Of a stretch of 9,036 bases of DNA, positions 1-6,732 are shown one piece after another. Made by a program: the position numbers and the translations under genes. The notes beneath the pieces were generated by a model. It was not told where the DNA came from and did not search any database. It was given only the letters and a program-made list of their open reading frames with translations. Where the stretch lies: the NCBI GenBank assembly GCA_003170655.1, contig PMYY01000189.1, positions 1-9,036 on the forward strand, read 5' to 3'. The stretch comes from Nitrospiraceae bacterium (GTDB lineage Bacteria > Nitrospirota > Thermodesulfovibrionia > Thermodesulfovibrionales > Dissulfurispiraceae). Numbering within the stretch: position 1 is the stretch's first letter; each line of letters begins with the position of its first letter.

Positions 1-821
1 AGTTCATCGTCAGTAGTAATAACCGTCTTGTTAAGAAACTTTTGATGGTAATGATTATTAAACTTCTCGATCACTCCGTTGCGCCACGGTTCAGCAACCG
101 GGATAAACCAAGACTCCACATCATTCATCAGACATAATCTGATCAAAGGACCCATGCCATGAGGATATTGCTGGCTCCCGTAGAAAGACATGTTATTATC
201 GATTTGCAAGTTGTCTGGTATCCCGATACGAATCCAGATGCTCCATAAGCCATCGATTACACTTTGCCCTGACTTAGACAGCGACGGATGCAATCCACAT
301 CTGCTAGTTGCCACACCAACAATATTGAGGCTGTAAAAGCGCACTGGCCCTTTCAAGTAGCACGACCCAACGTGGTCCGCCTGATGACTCTGATTTGGTA
401 AAAGGGTGGGAAGCTTCGGGTATGCCTTGCCTTTGGATTCATACTTGCCAGACCCCCGATGCGTAAGCTCATTTCTGTTTAGAATACGGTTAATAGTTCG
501 CAGAGAGGGCACTGGATTGACTCCGAGATCTTGCATCTGCCAATAAATGGCCTGCGCTGCACAAAACAGATTATTGTTGTACAGGTTGAGACGAACCATC
601 TTGACGATTTCCTCAATCTCTGTCGAGGTATGTGATGGATTGTGGATTGGACGCCTGCAAAGATCCTCATACCAAGCGTCGTTGTCTTCTGTATGGCGCG
701 CCACCCATTTGTAAAGCCAGGATTGCGACTGACCAAGAGAAGCGCAGATTGCTTCTGGTTTCTCTCCACTTAAAAAACGCTGAACGGCCCACATCCGGAC
801 CTGTTCTATCTTATCTCTCAT
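1..821 (-). CDS. DDE transposase (IS481/integrase-core type), C-terminus outside window
   Basis: The reading frame is open from ATG at 819-821 to the window edge: 273 codons with no stop. Residues about 5-43 form a helix-turn-helix (LSGEKPEAICASLGQSQSWL, then YKW). An integrase-core (rve-like) domain follows. Catalytic acid candidates are D149 (in HQADHVG), D208 (in LQIDNNMSF) and E252 (in PWRNGVIEKFNNHYHQKF). The PWRNG-hydrophobic-EKFN block is typical of IS481/IS3-type transposases. The spacing D208-E252 is 43 residues, longer than the classic 35, and the second motif reads IDNN rather than the usual TDNG. The start is fixed by GGAGGTG 6 bp upstream. The role is cut-and-join of the element ends in the cytoplasm. 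No frameshift is seen in the part present, so it may be active, but the C-terminus cannot be judged. Confidence 0.85.
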   Translation of the reverse strand, partial: MRDKIEQVRMWAVQRFLSGEKPEAICASLGQSQSWLYKWVARHTEDNDAWYEDLCRRPIHNPSHTSTEIEEIVKMVRLNLYNNNLFCAAQAIYWQMQDLGVNPVPSLRTINRILNRNELTHRGSGKYESKGKAYPKLPTLLPNQSHQADHVGSCYLKGPVRFYSLNIVGVATSRCGLHPSLSKSGQSVIDGLWSIWIRIGIPDNLQIDNNMSFYGSQQYPHGMGPLIRLCLMNDVESWFIPVAEPWRNGVIEKFNNHYHQKFLNKTVITTDDE

Positions 822-853
822 GGACACCTCCAATGTCGCTTTGGATGTCTGAG

Positions 854-885
854 AGTATAAAATGTGATGACTATTCGATTGTCAA
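854..885 (-). promoter_or_regulatory. Candidate promoter for the transposase
   Basis: On the minus strand a perfect TTGACA (880-885) precedes TATACT (854-859) with a 20-bp spacer, longer than the optimal 17. A shifted -10 such as ATTTTA would bring the spacing near 17 but matches less well. The site lies 33 bp upstream of the transposase ATG and inside the proposed element end. Sequence match only. Confidence 0.4.
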
Positions 886-895
886 AGAACTAAAA

Positions 896-941
896 TGTCC
901 ACGATGTCATGGCATCAATATTTGTCCACGACGTCGTGGCA
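896..941. repeat. Two 19-bp tandem palindrome-like repeats at the IS end
   Basis: TGTCCACGATGTCATGGCA (896-914) and TGTCCACGACGTCGTGGCA (923-941) match at 17 of 19 positions and start exactly 27 bp apart. The core of the second copy, CCACGACGTCGTGG (926-939), is a perfect 14-bp palindrome; the first copy carries the same palindrome with two broken pairs. Both start TGT and end CA, the type of tip used by IS481/IS3-like elements. The likely role is a duplicated transposase-binding site in the terminal region; the alternative is an operator for autoregulation, since they sit just upstream of the transposase promoter. Confidence 0.65.
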
Positions 942-998
942 CTCATCAATTACGCTTTGATCGTACTCATACACTTGATGAGGGAAGGAGATGAGAAA

Positions 999-1073
999 AT
1001 GCCGCCAGCTGATCTCGTGAAAAAATTCCCCTACACGAAATCGCAAGAGATCGTCTCACAGGGATGTAGATAA
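999..1073 (+). CDS. Possible 24-residue small ORF, function unknown
   Basis: ATG at 999 is preceded by GGAAGGAG (983-990) with an 8-bp gap, an almost ideal ribosome binding site. The frame encodes MPPADLVKKFPYTKSQEIVS and four more residues before TAA. It lies between the mobile element and the 3' end of the moeB/thiF-like gene, on the opposite strand. I do not recognise it. It could be a real small peptide, a remnant of a gene disrupted by the insertion, or chance. No promoter is evident. Confidence 0.2.
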   Translation: MPPADLVKKFPYTKSQEIVSQGCR

Positions 1074-1082
1074 TGTAGCCCG

Positions 1083-1883
1083 TCAGAATCGGTATGCACT
1101 ATAATCCCTGTCATTGAGACTTGTGATTGTCGGATCGTCTCCACAGACTGGACATTCCGGATTCCTTTGGACCTTGATGCGCCGGAACTTTGTGTTCAGC
1201 CCGTCGAAGACGAGGAGCCTCTCTTTCAGCACATTCCCTATGCCCACGATGAGCTTAATCACTTCAAGGGCCTGAAGCGTTCCGATCACGCCGGGGACAG
1301 CGCCAACAAGGCCGGCTGTCTGGAGAGAATTGACGATGTCGGCCGGCGGCATCTCCTCGAACAGACAGCGGTAACAATGCCCTTCACCCGGCAGTATAGT
1401 TGTAAGCTGGCCCTCGAACCTGAGAATCGCCCCGCTCACGAAGCGCTTTTTCGACAGCACGCAGGCATCGTTGATGAGGAAACGCGTCGCGAAATTATCG
1501 CTGCAGTCGACCACGATGTCGCAATCACTAATCAGTCCCGAAATGTTGCTCCTGGTGATCCGCTCTCTAATTGCAGTGACTTTCGTGTCAGGGTTCAGTG
1601 CTTCGAATGTATCCTTTGCGGAAACTACCTTTGGCATGCCGATCTTTGTTGTGCTGTGAGCGATCTGTCTCTGGAGGTTACTCAGTTCAACGACATCATT
1701 ATCGACTATCACAAGATCGCCAATGCCGGCCGCCGCGAGATAGTAGCCTGCGGGAGAGCCGAGACCCCCGACTCCGACGACAAGCACCTTCGCCTTAAGC
1801 AGTTTTTCCTGTCCCTCAGCTCCCACACCGGGGAGGATCATATGCCGGCTATATCTCTGGAGTTGATCCTCGGAAAAGAGCAT
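1083..1883 (-). CDS. MoeB/ThiF/HcyF-family sulfur-carrier adenylyltransferase
   Basis: This 266-residue E1-like enzyme belongs to the family that uses ATP to adenylate the C-terminal glycine of a small ubiquitin-fold sulfur carrier (MoaD, ThiS or HcyS). Visible features: YSRH (11-14), the nucleotide loop GVGGLG (37-42), DNDVVELSNLQRQI (61-74), DCSDN (126-130), zinc ligands CYRC (170-173) and CPVC (244-247), and the GVIGTLQALEVIKL segment (198-211). Length matches the family. The conserved cysteine that normally lies four residues before the AG-V/L-G motif is absent: the stretch reads NSLQTAGLVG (185-194). The start is supported by TAGGAG overlapping the hom stop, 7 bp away. It is the last gene of the lipA-alaC-hom operon. 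Proximity to hom suggests a sulfur carrier for methionine/homocysteine or cysteine synthesis rather than molybdopterin, but MoeB cannot be excluded; no carrier gene is in view. Confidence 0.9.
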   Translation of the reverse strand: MLFSEDQLQRYSRHMILPGVGAEGQEKLLKAKVLVVGVGGLGSPAGYYLAAAGIGDLVIVDNDVVELSNLQRQIAHSTTKIGMPKVVSAKDTFEALNPDTKVTAIRERITRSNISGLISDCDIVVDCSDNFATRFLINDACVLSKKRFVSGAILRFEGQLTTILPGEGHCYRCLFEEMPPADIVNSLQTAGLVGAVPGVIGTLQALEVIKLIVGIGNVLKERLLVFDGLNTKFRRIKVQRNPECPVCGDDPTITSLNDRDYSAYRF

Positions 1884-1890
1884 TGAGCTC

Positions 1891-3207
1891 CTATTCTTTC
1901 CCCTCGACTCTAATGTAGAGTGTCTTTTCGGAAACTGCAGGCATGGCGTCTATCTCGGCAACCGCCCTCATGACATCTCTTTCACGCGCCATGTGAGTAA
2001 GCACTACGAGCGGCACTGAGCCTACAACACTCCTGCCCTTCTGGATTACCGAGGCGATGCTGATGTTGTAGTTGCCTAGAATGCCCGAAATCTTCGAAAG
2101 CACGCCGGGCTGGTCGAGGGCCGAGAACCTGAAGTAATACATACTATCGATATCTTCCATCTTCTTTATCTGCTTAATGACACAGGATTTTTCACCACCT
2201 GAGCAGATGCCGGACAACCGGGCAGAGCCGCCTGACACGATGTTCTTTCCAATGTCGATGATATCGGATACGACCGCACTGCCGGTCGGCATGTCGCCTG
2301 CGCCGCGGCCGTAATAAAGGGTTGAACCGACTGCATCGCCCTCTACATAAACCGCATTGAAGACCCCGTCGATCTTCGAGATAAGGTATTCGTTAGGGAC
2401 CATCGTTGGATGTACCCTCATCTCTATTTCACCGTTATCGGATTTCGCTATGGCAAGCAGCTTTATCTTGTACCCAAGTTCGGCCGCAAAGTCGATGTCG
2501 CTGGCCGTAATCTTCGTAATGCCTTCCTTATAAACCTCATTGTATGAAAGAGGTATCCCATAAGCGAGCGAAGAGATGATCGTAAGTTTGTGAGCGGTAT
2601 CGATCCCTTCGATGTCGAAGGTCGGGTCGGCTTCGGCGTATCCGAGCCTCTGCGCTTCCTTGAGCGCGCTTGAGAAGTCCACCTTTTCATCTGTCATCTT
2701 GGTAAGTATGTAATTCGACGTACCGTTTATGATACCGTAAATTGCGACCAGATTGTTAGCTACGAGCCCTTCGCGAATGACCTTGATGATTGGGATTCCA
2801 CCTGCAACAGATGCTTCTAACCCCACTTCAACCCCATTTTCGAGGGCTGCAGCAAAGATATCATTACCCTCCGTGGCAAGAAGCGCCTTGTTTGCGGTAA
2901 CGACATGCTTCCTGTTCTTTATCGCCTGGAGCATGAAGTCCTTTGCAGGGTGAATGCCTCCGATAAGCTCCACTACGATATCAATTTCTGGATCGTTCAG
3001 GACCACACTCGCATCAGTAGTAAGCATTCCAGCCGGCACCTTGAGGCCGCGGTCGGTCGTAATGTCTTTATCGGCTATGCGTTTAAGTTTTACATCAAAG
3101 CCGGTCCTGCTTTTTATAATGCTGCTGTTTTCGAGAAGGATTCTGGCCGTACCCGAACCGACCGTCCCAAAACCTATTATACCGACAGATACTTCGCGTT
3201 TACTCAT
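1891..3207 (-). CDS. hom: Homoserine dehydrogenase
   Basis: It reduces aspartate semialdehyde to homoserine with NAD(P)H, the branch point to threonine and methionine. The 438 residues hold an N-terminal Rossmann fold with GFGTVGSG (12-19), the TANKALL segment with a likely catalytic lysine (K107), the catalytic/substrate region around LGYAEADPTFDIEG (188-201), and a C-terminal ACT domain (about 357-430, beginning YFRFSALDQPGVLSKISGIL). The ACT domain implies feedback control, usually by threonine. The start has AGGAG about 9 bp upstream. It lies 13 bp after the aminotransferase gene and its stop overlaps the ribosome binding site of the next gene, so it is co-transcribed. Length is typical for the monofunctional enzyme; no aspartokinase domain is fused. 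Confidence 0.97.
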   Translation of the reverse strand: MSKREVSVGIIGFGTVGSGTARILLENSSIIKSRTGFDVKLKRIADKDITTDRGLKVPAGMLTTDASVVLNDPEIDIVVELIGGIHPAKDFMLQAIKNRKHVVTANKALLATEGNDIFAAALENGVEVGLEASVAGGIPIIKVIREGLVANNLVAIYGIINGTSNYILTKMTDEKVDFSSALKEAQRLGYAEADPTFDIEGIDTAHKLTIISSLAYGIPLSYNEVYKEGITKITASDIDFAAELGYKIKLLAIAKSDNGEIEMRVHPTMVPNEYLISKIDGVFNAVYVEGDAVGSTLYYGRGAGDMPTGSAVVSDIIDIGKNIVSGGSARLSGICSGGEKSCVIKQIKKMEDIDSMYYFRFSALDQPGVLSKISGILGNYNISIASVIQKGRSVVGSVPLVVLTHMARERDVMRAVAEIDAMPAVSEKTLYIRVEGKE

Positions 3208-3220
3208 GATATATCACTCC

Positions 3221-4402
3221 TTATGCGCCCCTGTTGAGCGCCTTCTTTATGCCCTTTGCCGCCTGCTTTATCCTGTGTTCGTTTTCAACAAGCGCGAACC
3301 TCACGAAGTTGTCTCCGCCCTCCCCGAAGCCGATGCCGGGGGATACCGCAACCTTCGCCTCTTTAATGAGGAATTTCGCAAATTCGAGCGATCCCATATC
3401 TTTAAACGGCTCAGGTATTTCGGCCCATACGAACATAGTGGCCTTCGGCGATTCTACATTCCAGCCGGACTGGCCCAGTCCCTTGATGAGAGTGTTCCTT
3501 CTAGACTGGTAAATTTTCCGCATATCCTCGACACAGTCCTGGGGCCCCCTCAAAGCTACGATGCTGGCGATCTGGATCGGCTGAAACATACCGTAGTCGA
3601 GATAGCTCTTTATCTTGGTGAGGGCGCCGACTATTTCCCTGTTCCCGCAGCAAAAGCCGACCCTCCAGCCTGCCATTGAGTAACTCTTGGTGAGTGAGAA
3701 GAACTCAACCCCGACGTCCTTTGCTCCCGGCACCTGTAAAAAGCTGGGTGCCTTATAGCCGTCGAAGAGTAGATCTGCATAAGCAAAATCATGGATAACG
3801 ATGATGTTATTTTCCTTTGCGAAATCGACGACCTTTCTGAAAAATTCGAGCCCGTCCAGCACCGCCGTCGTAGGGTTATGAGGAAAGTTGATGATAAGGA
3901 TCTTCGGCCTAGGCCATGTCTTCTTGAAAGTCTTTTCCAGTTCGGCGAAAAAGTCGACCCCAGGTCCGATCGGGATGCTCGAGACCTCGCCGCCGGCGAT
4001 TATTACCGCATATGGATGTATAGGATATGCGGGCGTCGGAGACAGGACAACATCGCCAGGCTGGACCATGGCGAGGGCGAGATGCGAAAGCCCCTCCTTG
4101 GACCCTATTGTTACAACGGCCTCTGTCTCGGGGTCTATCTCTACATCGAAGCGGCGCTTGTACCACTCAGTTATTGCCACTCTGAGCTGTGTGATGCCTT
4201 TCGATGCGGAATACCTATGGTTCTTGGGGTTCTTCGCTGCCTCGCAAAGCTTGTCGACTATATGTTTCGGCGTAGGCAGATCAGGGTTTCCCATGCCCAG
4301 ATCGATTATATCTTCACCTTGCCGACGTGATTCCATCTTCAGGTGATTGACGATAGCGAATACGTACGGGGGCAGTCTCTTGATCCTGTTAAACTCGTAC
4401 AT
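3221..4402 (-). CDS. alaC: AlaC-like class I/II aminotransferase
   Basis: A 393-residue cytosolic PLP enzyme of fold type I. Visible features: LGMGNPDLPTP (35-45), RYSASKGI (63-70), SPTPAYPIHPY (121-131), NFPHNPTT (172-179) with the PLP-contacting asparagine, HDFAYADL (204-211), SLTKSYSMAGWRVGF (236-250) with Schiff-base lysine K239, and the carboxylate-binding arginine in FVRFAL (366-371). The family includes glutamate-pyruvate transaminase AlaC and related enzymes annotated as aspartate or LL-diaminopimelate aminotransferases; substrate cannot be fixed from sequence alone. AlaC-type is the closest style by motif wording. The ATG directly follows the lipA TAA, and its ribosome binding site GAGGAGG lies inside the lipA 3' end, implying translational coupling. 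The hom gene follows 13 bp later, suggesting shared amino-acid duty. Confidence 0.92.
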   Translation of the reverse strand: MYEFNRIKRLPPYVFAIVNHLKMESRRQGEDIIDLGMGNPDLPTPKHIVDKLCEAAKNPKNHRYSASKGITQLRVAITEWYKRRFDVEIDPETEAVVTIGSKEGLSHLALAMVQPGDVVLSPTPAYPIHPYAVIIAGGEVSSIPIGPGVDFFAELEKTFKKTWPRPKILIINFPHNPTTAVLDGLEFFRKVVDFAKENNIIVIHDFAYADLLFDGYKAPSFLQVPGAKDVGVEFFSLTKSYSMAGWRVGFCCGNREIVGALTKIKSYLDYGMFQPIQIASIVALRGPQDCVEDMRKIYQSRRNTLIKGLGQSGWNVESPKATMFVWAEIPEPFKDMGSLEFAKFLIKEAKVAVSPGIGFGEGGDNFVRFALVENEHRIKQAAKGIKKALNRGA

Positions 4403-5278
4403 TTATCCTCCTCTATACGTTTCCTCGGCATTCATGGAACTCCTGACCAGCGGACCGGAAGCCACACTGGTAAAACCAAGCTGCACGGCCTTATCCTTGA
4501 GCTCATCGAACGCCCGGGGGATTATGTATTCTACAACAGGATGATTCTTTTTTGAAGGCCTCAGATATTGTCCTATGGTGAGCGCATCACAACCAACGCT
4601 TATCAGATCGCCGAGCAAACCTTCGACCTCGCCGGACGTTTCGCCGAGCCCCAGCATGAACCCCGATTTCGTCCTGATCCCTGGATTTATTTCTTTTGCT
4701 GCCCGAAGCACTTCAAGTGAACGTCCATAGTCAGCCTGTGGCCTGATTGTCTGATACAGCCGCCGCACCGTTTCCATATTGTGGTTAAAGAGATCCGGTC
4801 CAGCATCGATGACAATTTTCAGGGCTTCGCGATCCCCTTTAAAGTCGGGGGTAAGCACCTCAACGCCGACCTTTGGAAGACCAATTTTTAATGCCCTGAT
4901 GACATCGGCAAAGTGCGACGCCCCCCCGTCGTGAAGATCGTCCCGTGTCACCGACGTGATAACAACGTATCGAAGACACATCTCCCGGACTGCGTCAACA
5001 ATCTGCTCAGTCACCGTTGCATCGACGTCGACAGGCGTGCCCGAAGTGACCGCGCAAAATGCACAGTTTCTTGTACATACGCTTCCGAGTATCATGAATG
5101 TTGCAGTCGGCTTTGCAAAACAGTACTCCTGGTTTGGACATCTCGCTTCTTCACACACCGATGAGAGTCCATGTTTTCTCAGCAGGCGCTTCGTAGCATG
5201 TATTCCATTACCTGGAAGACAACCTGAGGGCATTTTCCTCAGATCAGTCTCAGATTTTATCCAATAGGGTAAACGCAT
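4403..5278 (-). CDS. lipA: Lipoyl synthase
   Basis: A radical SAM enzyme that inserts two sulfurs into protein-bound octanoyl groups. From the chosen start it has 291 residues. It carries the auxiliary-cluster motif CEEARCPNQEYC (C42, C47, C53) and the radical SAM motif CTRNCAFC (C68, C72, C75), with the RSS motif close to the C-terminus (about 279-281) that supplies the serine ligand of the auxiliary cluster. The open frame extends 16 codons upstream to a TTG at 5326, but that stretch includes a nine-T run giving an unlikely phenylalanine-rich tail. MRLPYWIK resembles the common LipA N-terminus, so ATG 5278 is preferred; neither start has a clear Shine-Dalgarno. It is the first gene of the four-gene operon. 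No lipB is visible. Confidence 0.96.
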   Translation of the reverse strand: MRLPYWIKSETDLRKMPSGCLPGNGIHATKRLLRKHGLSSVCEEARCPNQEYCFAKPTATFMILGSVCTRNCAFCAVTSGTPVDVDATVTEQIVDAVREMCLRYVVITSVTRDDLHDGGASHFADVIRALKIGLPKVGVEVLTPDFKGDREALKIVIDAGPDLFNHNMETVRRLYQTIRPQADYGRSLEVLRAAKEINPGIRTKSGFMLGLGETSGEVEGLLGDLISVGCDALTIGQYLRPSKKNHPVVEYIIPRAFDELKDKAVQLGFTSVASGPLVRSSMNAEETYRGG

Positions 5279-5401
5279 AGGGCTACAATAACGAAAAAAA
5301 AATCGAAAGGATTGACACGATTTCAAAAATCAAACTCTGAGCAAGTGGCCACATACTACTATGAGAAGTGCCATAGATATAGTTGCGGACAACAATAGGA
5401 C

Positions 5402-5418
5402 GGCTCCTCGAAGGGGCC
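5402..5418 (-). terminator. Weak hairpin after the cold-shock gene
   Basis: Minus-strand RNA GGCCCC-uucga-GGAGCC forms a GC-rich stem with one mismatch, starting 5 bp after the cold-shock stop codon. The following bases (GUCCUAUUGUUG) are only mildly U-rich, so termination would be weak or the hairpin may only protect the 3' end. Confidence 0.3.
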
Positions 5419-5423
5419 CGGAA

Positions 5424-5627
5424 TCATATTTTAGCTACATTAGCTGCCTTAGGCCCCTTGTCGTCTGTGGTTATTTCGAATTGGACCCTCTGGCCCTTGG
5501 TCAACGTCTTGAAACCTTCTCCGGAAATCGAAGAATAGTGAACGAAAACGTCCGGTCCATCGTCCTGCTGGATAAACCCATATCCCTTGGATTCGTTGAA
5601 CCACTTCACCGTTCCTTCAAACGCCAT
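5424..5627 (-). CDS. Cold-shock domain protein (CspA family)
   Basis: A 67-residue single-domain RNA/ssDNA-binding chaperone of the CspA family. It has the RNP1 motif KGYGFI (14-19) and the RNP2 motif VFVHY (27-31), and starts with the typical MAFEGTVKWFN. The frame extends three codons upstream to a TTG at 5636, but that TTG is only 2 bp from the AAGGAGGG ribosome binding site, so ATG 5627 is preferred. It stands alone between the lipoprotein gene terminator and lipA, 145 bp upstream of the lipA start, and is probably transcribed separately. Members bind single-stranded nucleic acid and melt RNA structure; whether this one is cold-induced cannot be told. Confidence 0.96.
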   Translation of the reverse strand: MAFEGTVKWFNESKGYGFIQQDDGPDVFVHYSSISGEGFKTLTKGQRVQFEITTDDKGPKAANVAKI

Positions 5628-5687
5628 AGTCGTCAAACCCTCCTTAATACTGCTACTCAGGTTGCTAACCCGGGAAACAGCGTTTAG

Positions 5688-5716
5688 GGGAGTGCGGGCA
5701 GCTTATCCGCACTCCC
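5688..5716 (-). terminator. Hairpin terminator of the parvulin lipoprotein gene
   Basis: A perfect 10-bp inverted repeat, GGGAGTGCGG (5688-5697) and CCGCACTCCC (5707-5716), with a 9-nt loop, begins 7 bp after the lipoprotein stop codon. On the minus strand the stem is followed by CTAAACGCTGTTTCCC, so the U-tract is poor. It could act as a Rho-independent terminator of reduced strength or a 3'-end stabiliser separating this gene from csp. Confidence 0.65.
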
Positions 5717-5723
5717 TTGCGAG

Positions 5724-6662
5724 TTATTTCTTTTCAGGTTCAGGCGCCTTTACAGGTGCCTTGTCCGGCGCTTGTTCAGCAGCGGCAGGCTTTGTAGGTA
5801 CAGCCGGTTCTGCTCCGCCGAGTTTGATCTTGGCGAAGTTGTCCTTGTTTATCTCGACCTTGTATTTCTTTTTCAGTCCTTCGATAAACTGTTCGAGACC
5901 GTCCTGTTGTTTCTTCGCCATAAGCTGCTGGCTTAGGCCGCCTTTCACCTTGTCGAAATCGAGTGCTGTTCCCTTGATATCGGTTGCTACGAGTATATGA
6001 ATACCGTCTTTTAGGGGAACAGGCATGCTAATCTGGTTCTTCTTAAGCCTGAATGCGACTTTCTCAAGGTCCTGGTTCATTTCGCCTCTCTTGAACATGC
6101 CTAGGTCGCCACTCGCCTTGGCCGACGTCTTGTCGATAGAGACTTCGGCTGCAAGCTTATTGAAGGGCTCTCCCTTCTGCAGCCTTTCGTAAACCTTCTT
6201 TGCGTCATCCTCGCTCTTGACGACAATCTGGCTCAACCTTACAGAGGTAGGCTGGACGAATTCATCCTTGTGAGCATCATAGTAGTCTTTGATTTCCTTG
6301 TCGGTCACCTGGGGGAGGGTCTTCATCTCTTTCTCGAGAAGGCTTGTAATCAAGGCATTCTTCTTGATCTCCTCGAACTTCTTCTGGAAGTCTTCGTCCT
6401 TGTCGAGACCTCTTTTCTTGGCTTCAACATAAAGAAGTTCTTTCTTAACGATTTCGTCGACAAGCTTGGTCATGCCCTCCTGACCTTTGAAAAATTCCCT
6501 AGCGAATTCCGGCAGTGCAGTGACCTCCTGTTCGACATCCTTGGTCGTAATGACTTCACTGTCGATCTTCGCGACTACGTCTCCCTGCTTCTTGCTATCG
6601 ACACCCTGGGAGCACGAAGCAAGCAATGCCAGGGAAAGCAACAGTACAACATATTTCTTCAT
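5724..6662 (-). CDS. Parvulin-type (PpiC/SurA/PrsA-like) peptidyl-prolyl isomerase lipoprotein
   Basis: The 312-residue product starts MKKYVVLLLSLALLASC: a type II signal peptide with lipobox LASC, lipidated at C17. Serine at +2 suggests outer-membrane rather than inner-membrane retention. Residues about 28-130 form a SurA_N-like helical chaperone region; 136-228 form a parvulin domain (VRLSQIVV, GDLGMFKRGEM, DGIHILVATDI). The first active-site histidine of parvulins (usually in xxHIL) is glutamine here (Q145), while H222 is kept, so isomerase activity may be weak and the chaperone role dominant. The tail from 283 is an A/P/K/E-rich linker-like stretch. ATG 6662 is chosen over an in-frame upstream start because it gives the signal peptide at residue 1 and has AAAGGAG upstream. 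Likely job: folding of periplasmic or outer-membrane proteins. Confidence 0.9.
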   Translation of the reverse strand: MKKYVVLLLSLALLASCSQGVDSKKQGDVVAKIDSEVITTKDVEQEVTALPEFAREFFKGQEGMTKLVDEIVKKELLYVEAKKRGLDKDEDFQKKFEEIKKNALITSLLEKEMKTLPQVTDKEIKDYYDAHKDEFVQPTSVRLSQIVVKSEDDAKKVYERLQKGEPFNKLAAEVSIDKTSAKASGDLGMFKRGEMNQDLEKVAFRLKKNQISMPVPLKDGIHILVATDIKGTALDFDKVKGGLSQQLMAKKQQDGLEQFIEGLKKKYKVEINKDNFAKIKLGGAEPAVPTKPAAAEQAPDKAPVKAPEPEKK

Positions 6663-6732
6663 CTGTAATCTCCTTTGTAAACTGTTATTTTCAAATTTAA
6701 CACATTTCGATTCCATAATTCATTACAGGTTT

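Larger units (their letters stand above)
1..949 (-). mobile_element. Insertion sequence, 5' part (IS481/IS3-like DDE element), cut by window edge
   Basis: The stretch holds a transposase gene read on the minus strand plus the upstream DNA that should form one end of the element. The outer limit is placed after the second of two palindrome-like repeats (896-914 and 923-941); this is a guess, because the opposite end and the target-site duplication are outside the window. A minus-strand promoter candidate and a strong ribosome binding site lie between the repeats and the transposase. The element sits about 130 bp beyond the 3' end of the moeB/thiF-like gene and is read in the same direction. 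The presence of the element is well supported by the transposase; the exact boundary is uncertain. Confidence 0.75.

Noticed and set aside
479..769. 96-codon minus-strand ORF overlapping the transposase
   Set aside because: Out of frame with the transposase, whose frame is open for 273 codons and carries HTH and DDE motifs.
896..949. CRISPR-like repeat pair
   Set aside because: Only two copies with an 8-bp gap, and palindromic cores next to a transposase; an IS end fits better.
632..994. Plus-strand ORF ending in a CPRC-containing tail that looks faintly zinc-binding
   Set aside because: It is antisense to the transposase and its tail is a translation of the palindromic repeats, so the cysteines are likely chance.
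1011..1052. GATCTC...GAGATC and TCGTG...CACGA inverted repeats as a terminator for the four-gene operon
   Set aside because: Stems are only 5-6 bp, loops are long, and the T-run lies inside the loop rather than after the stem.
1167..1886. 239-codon plus-strand ORF opposite the MoeB/ThiF-like gene
   Set aside because: Mirror of a strongly recognisable coding sequence on the other strand; its product has no family features.
2954..3679. 241-codon plus-strand ORF across hom and the aminotransferase
   Set aside because: Antisense shadow spanning two real genes and their junction.
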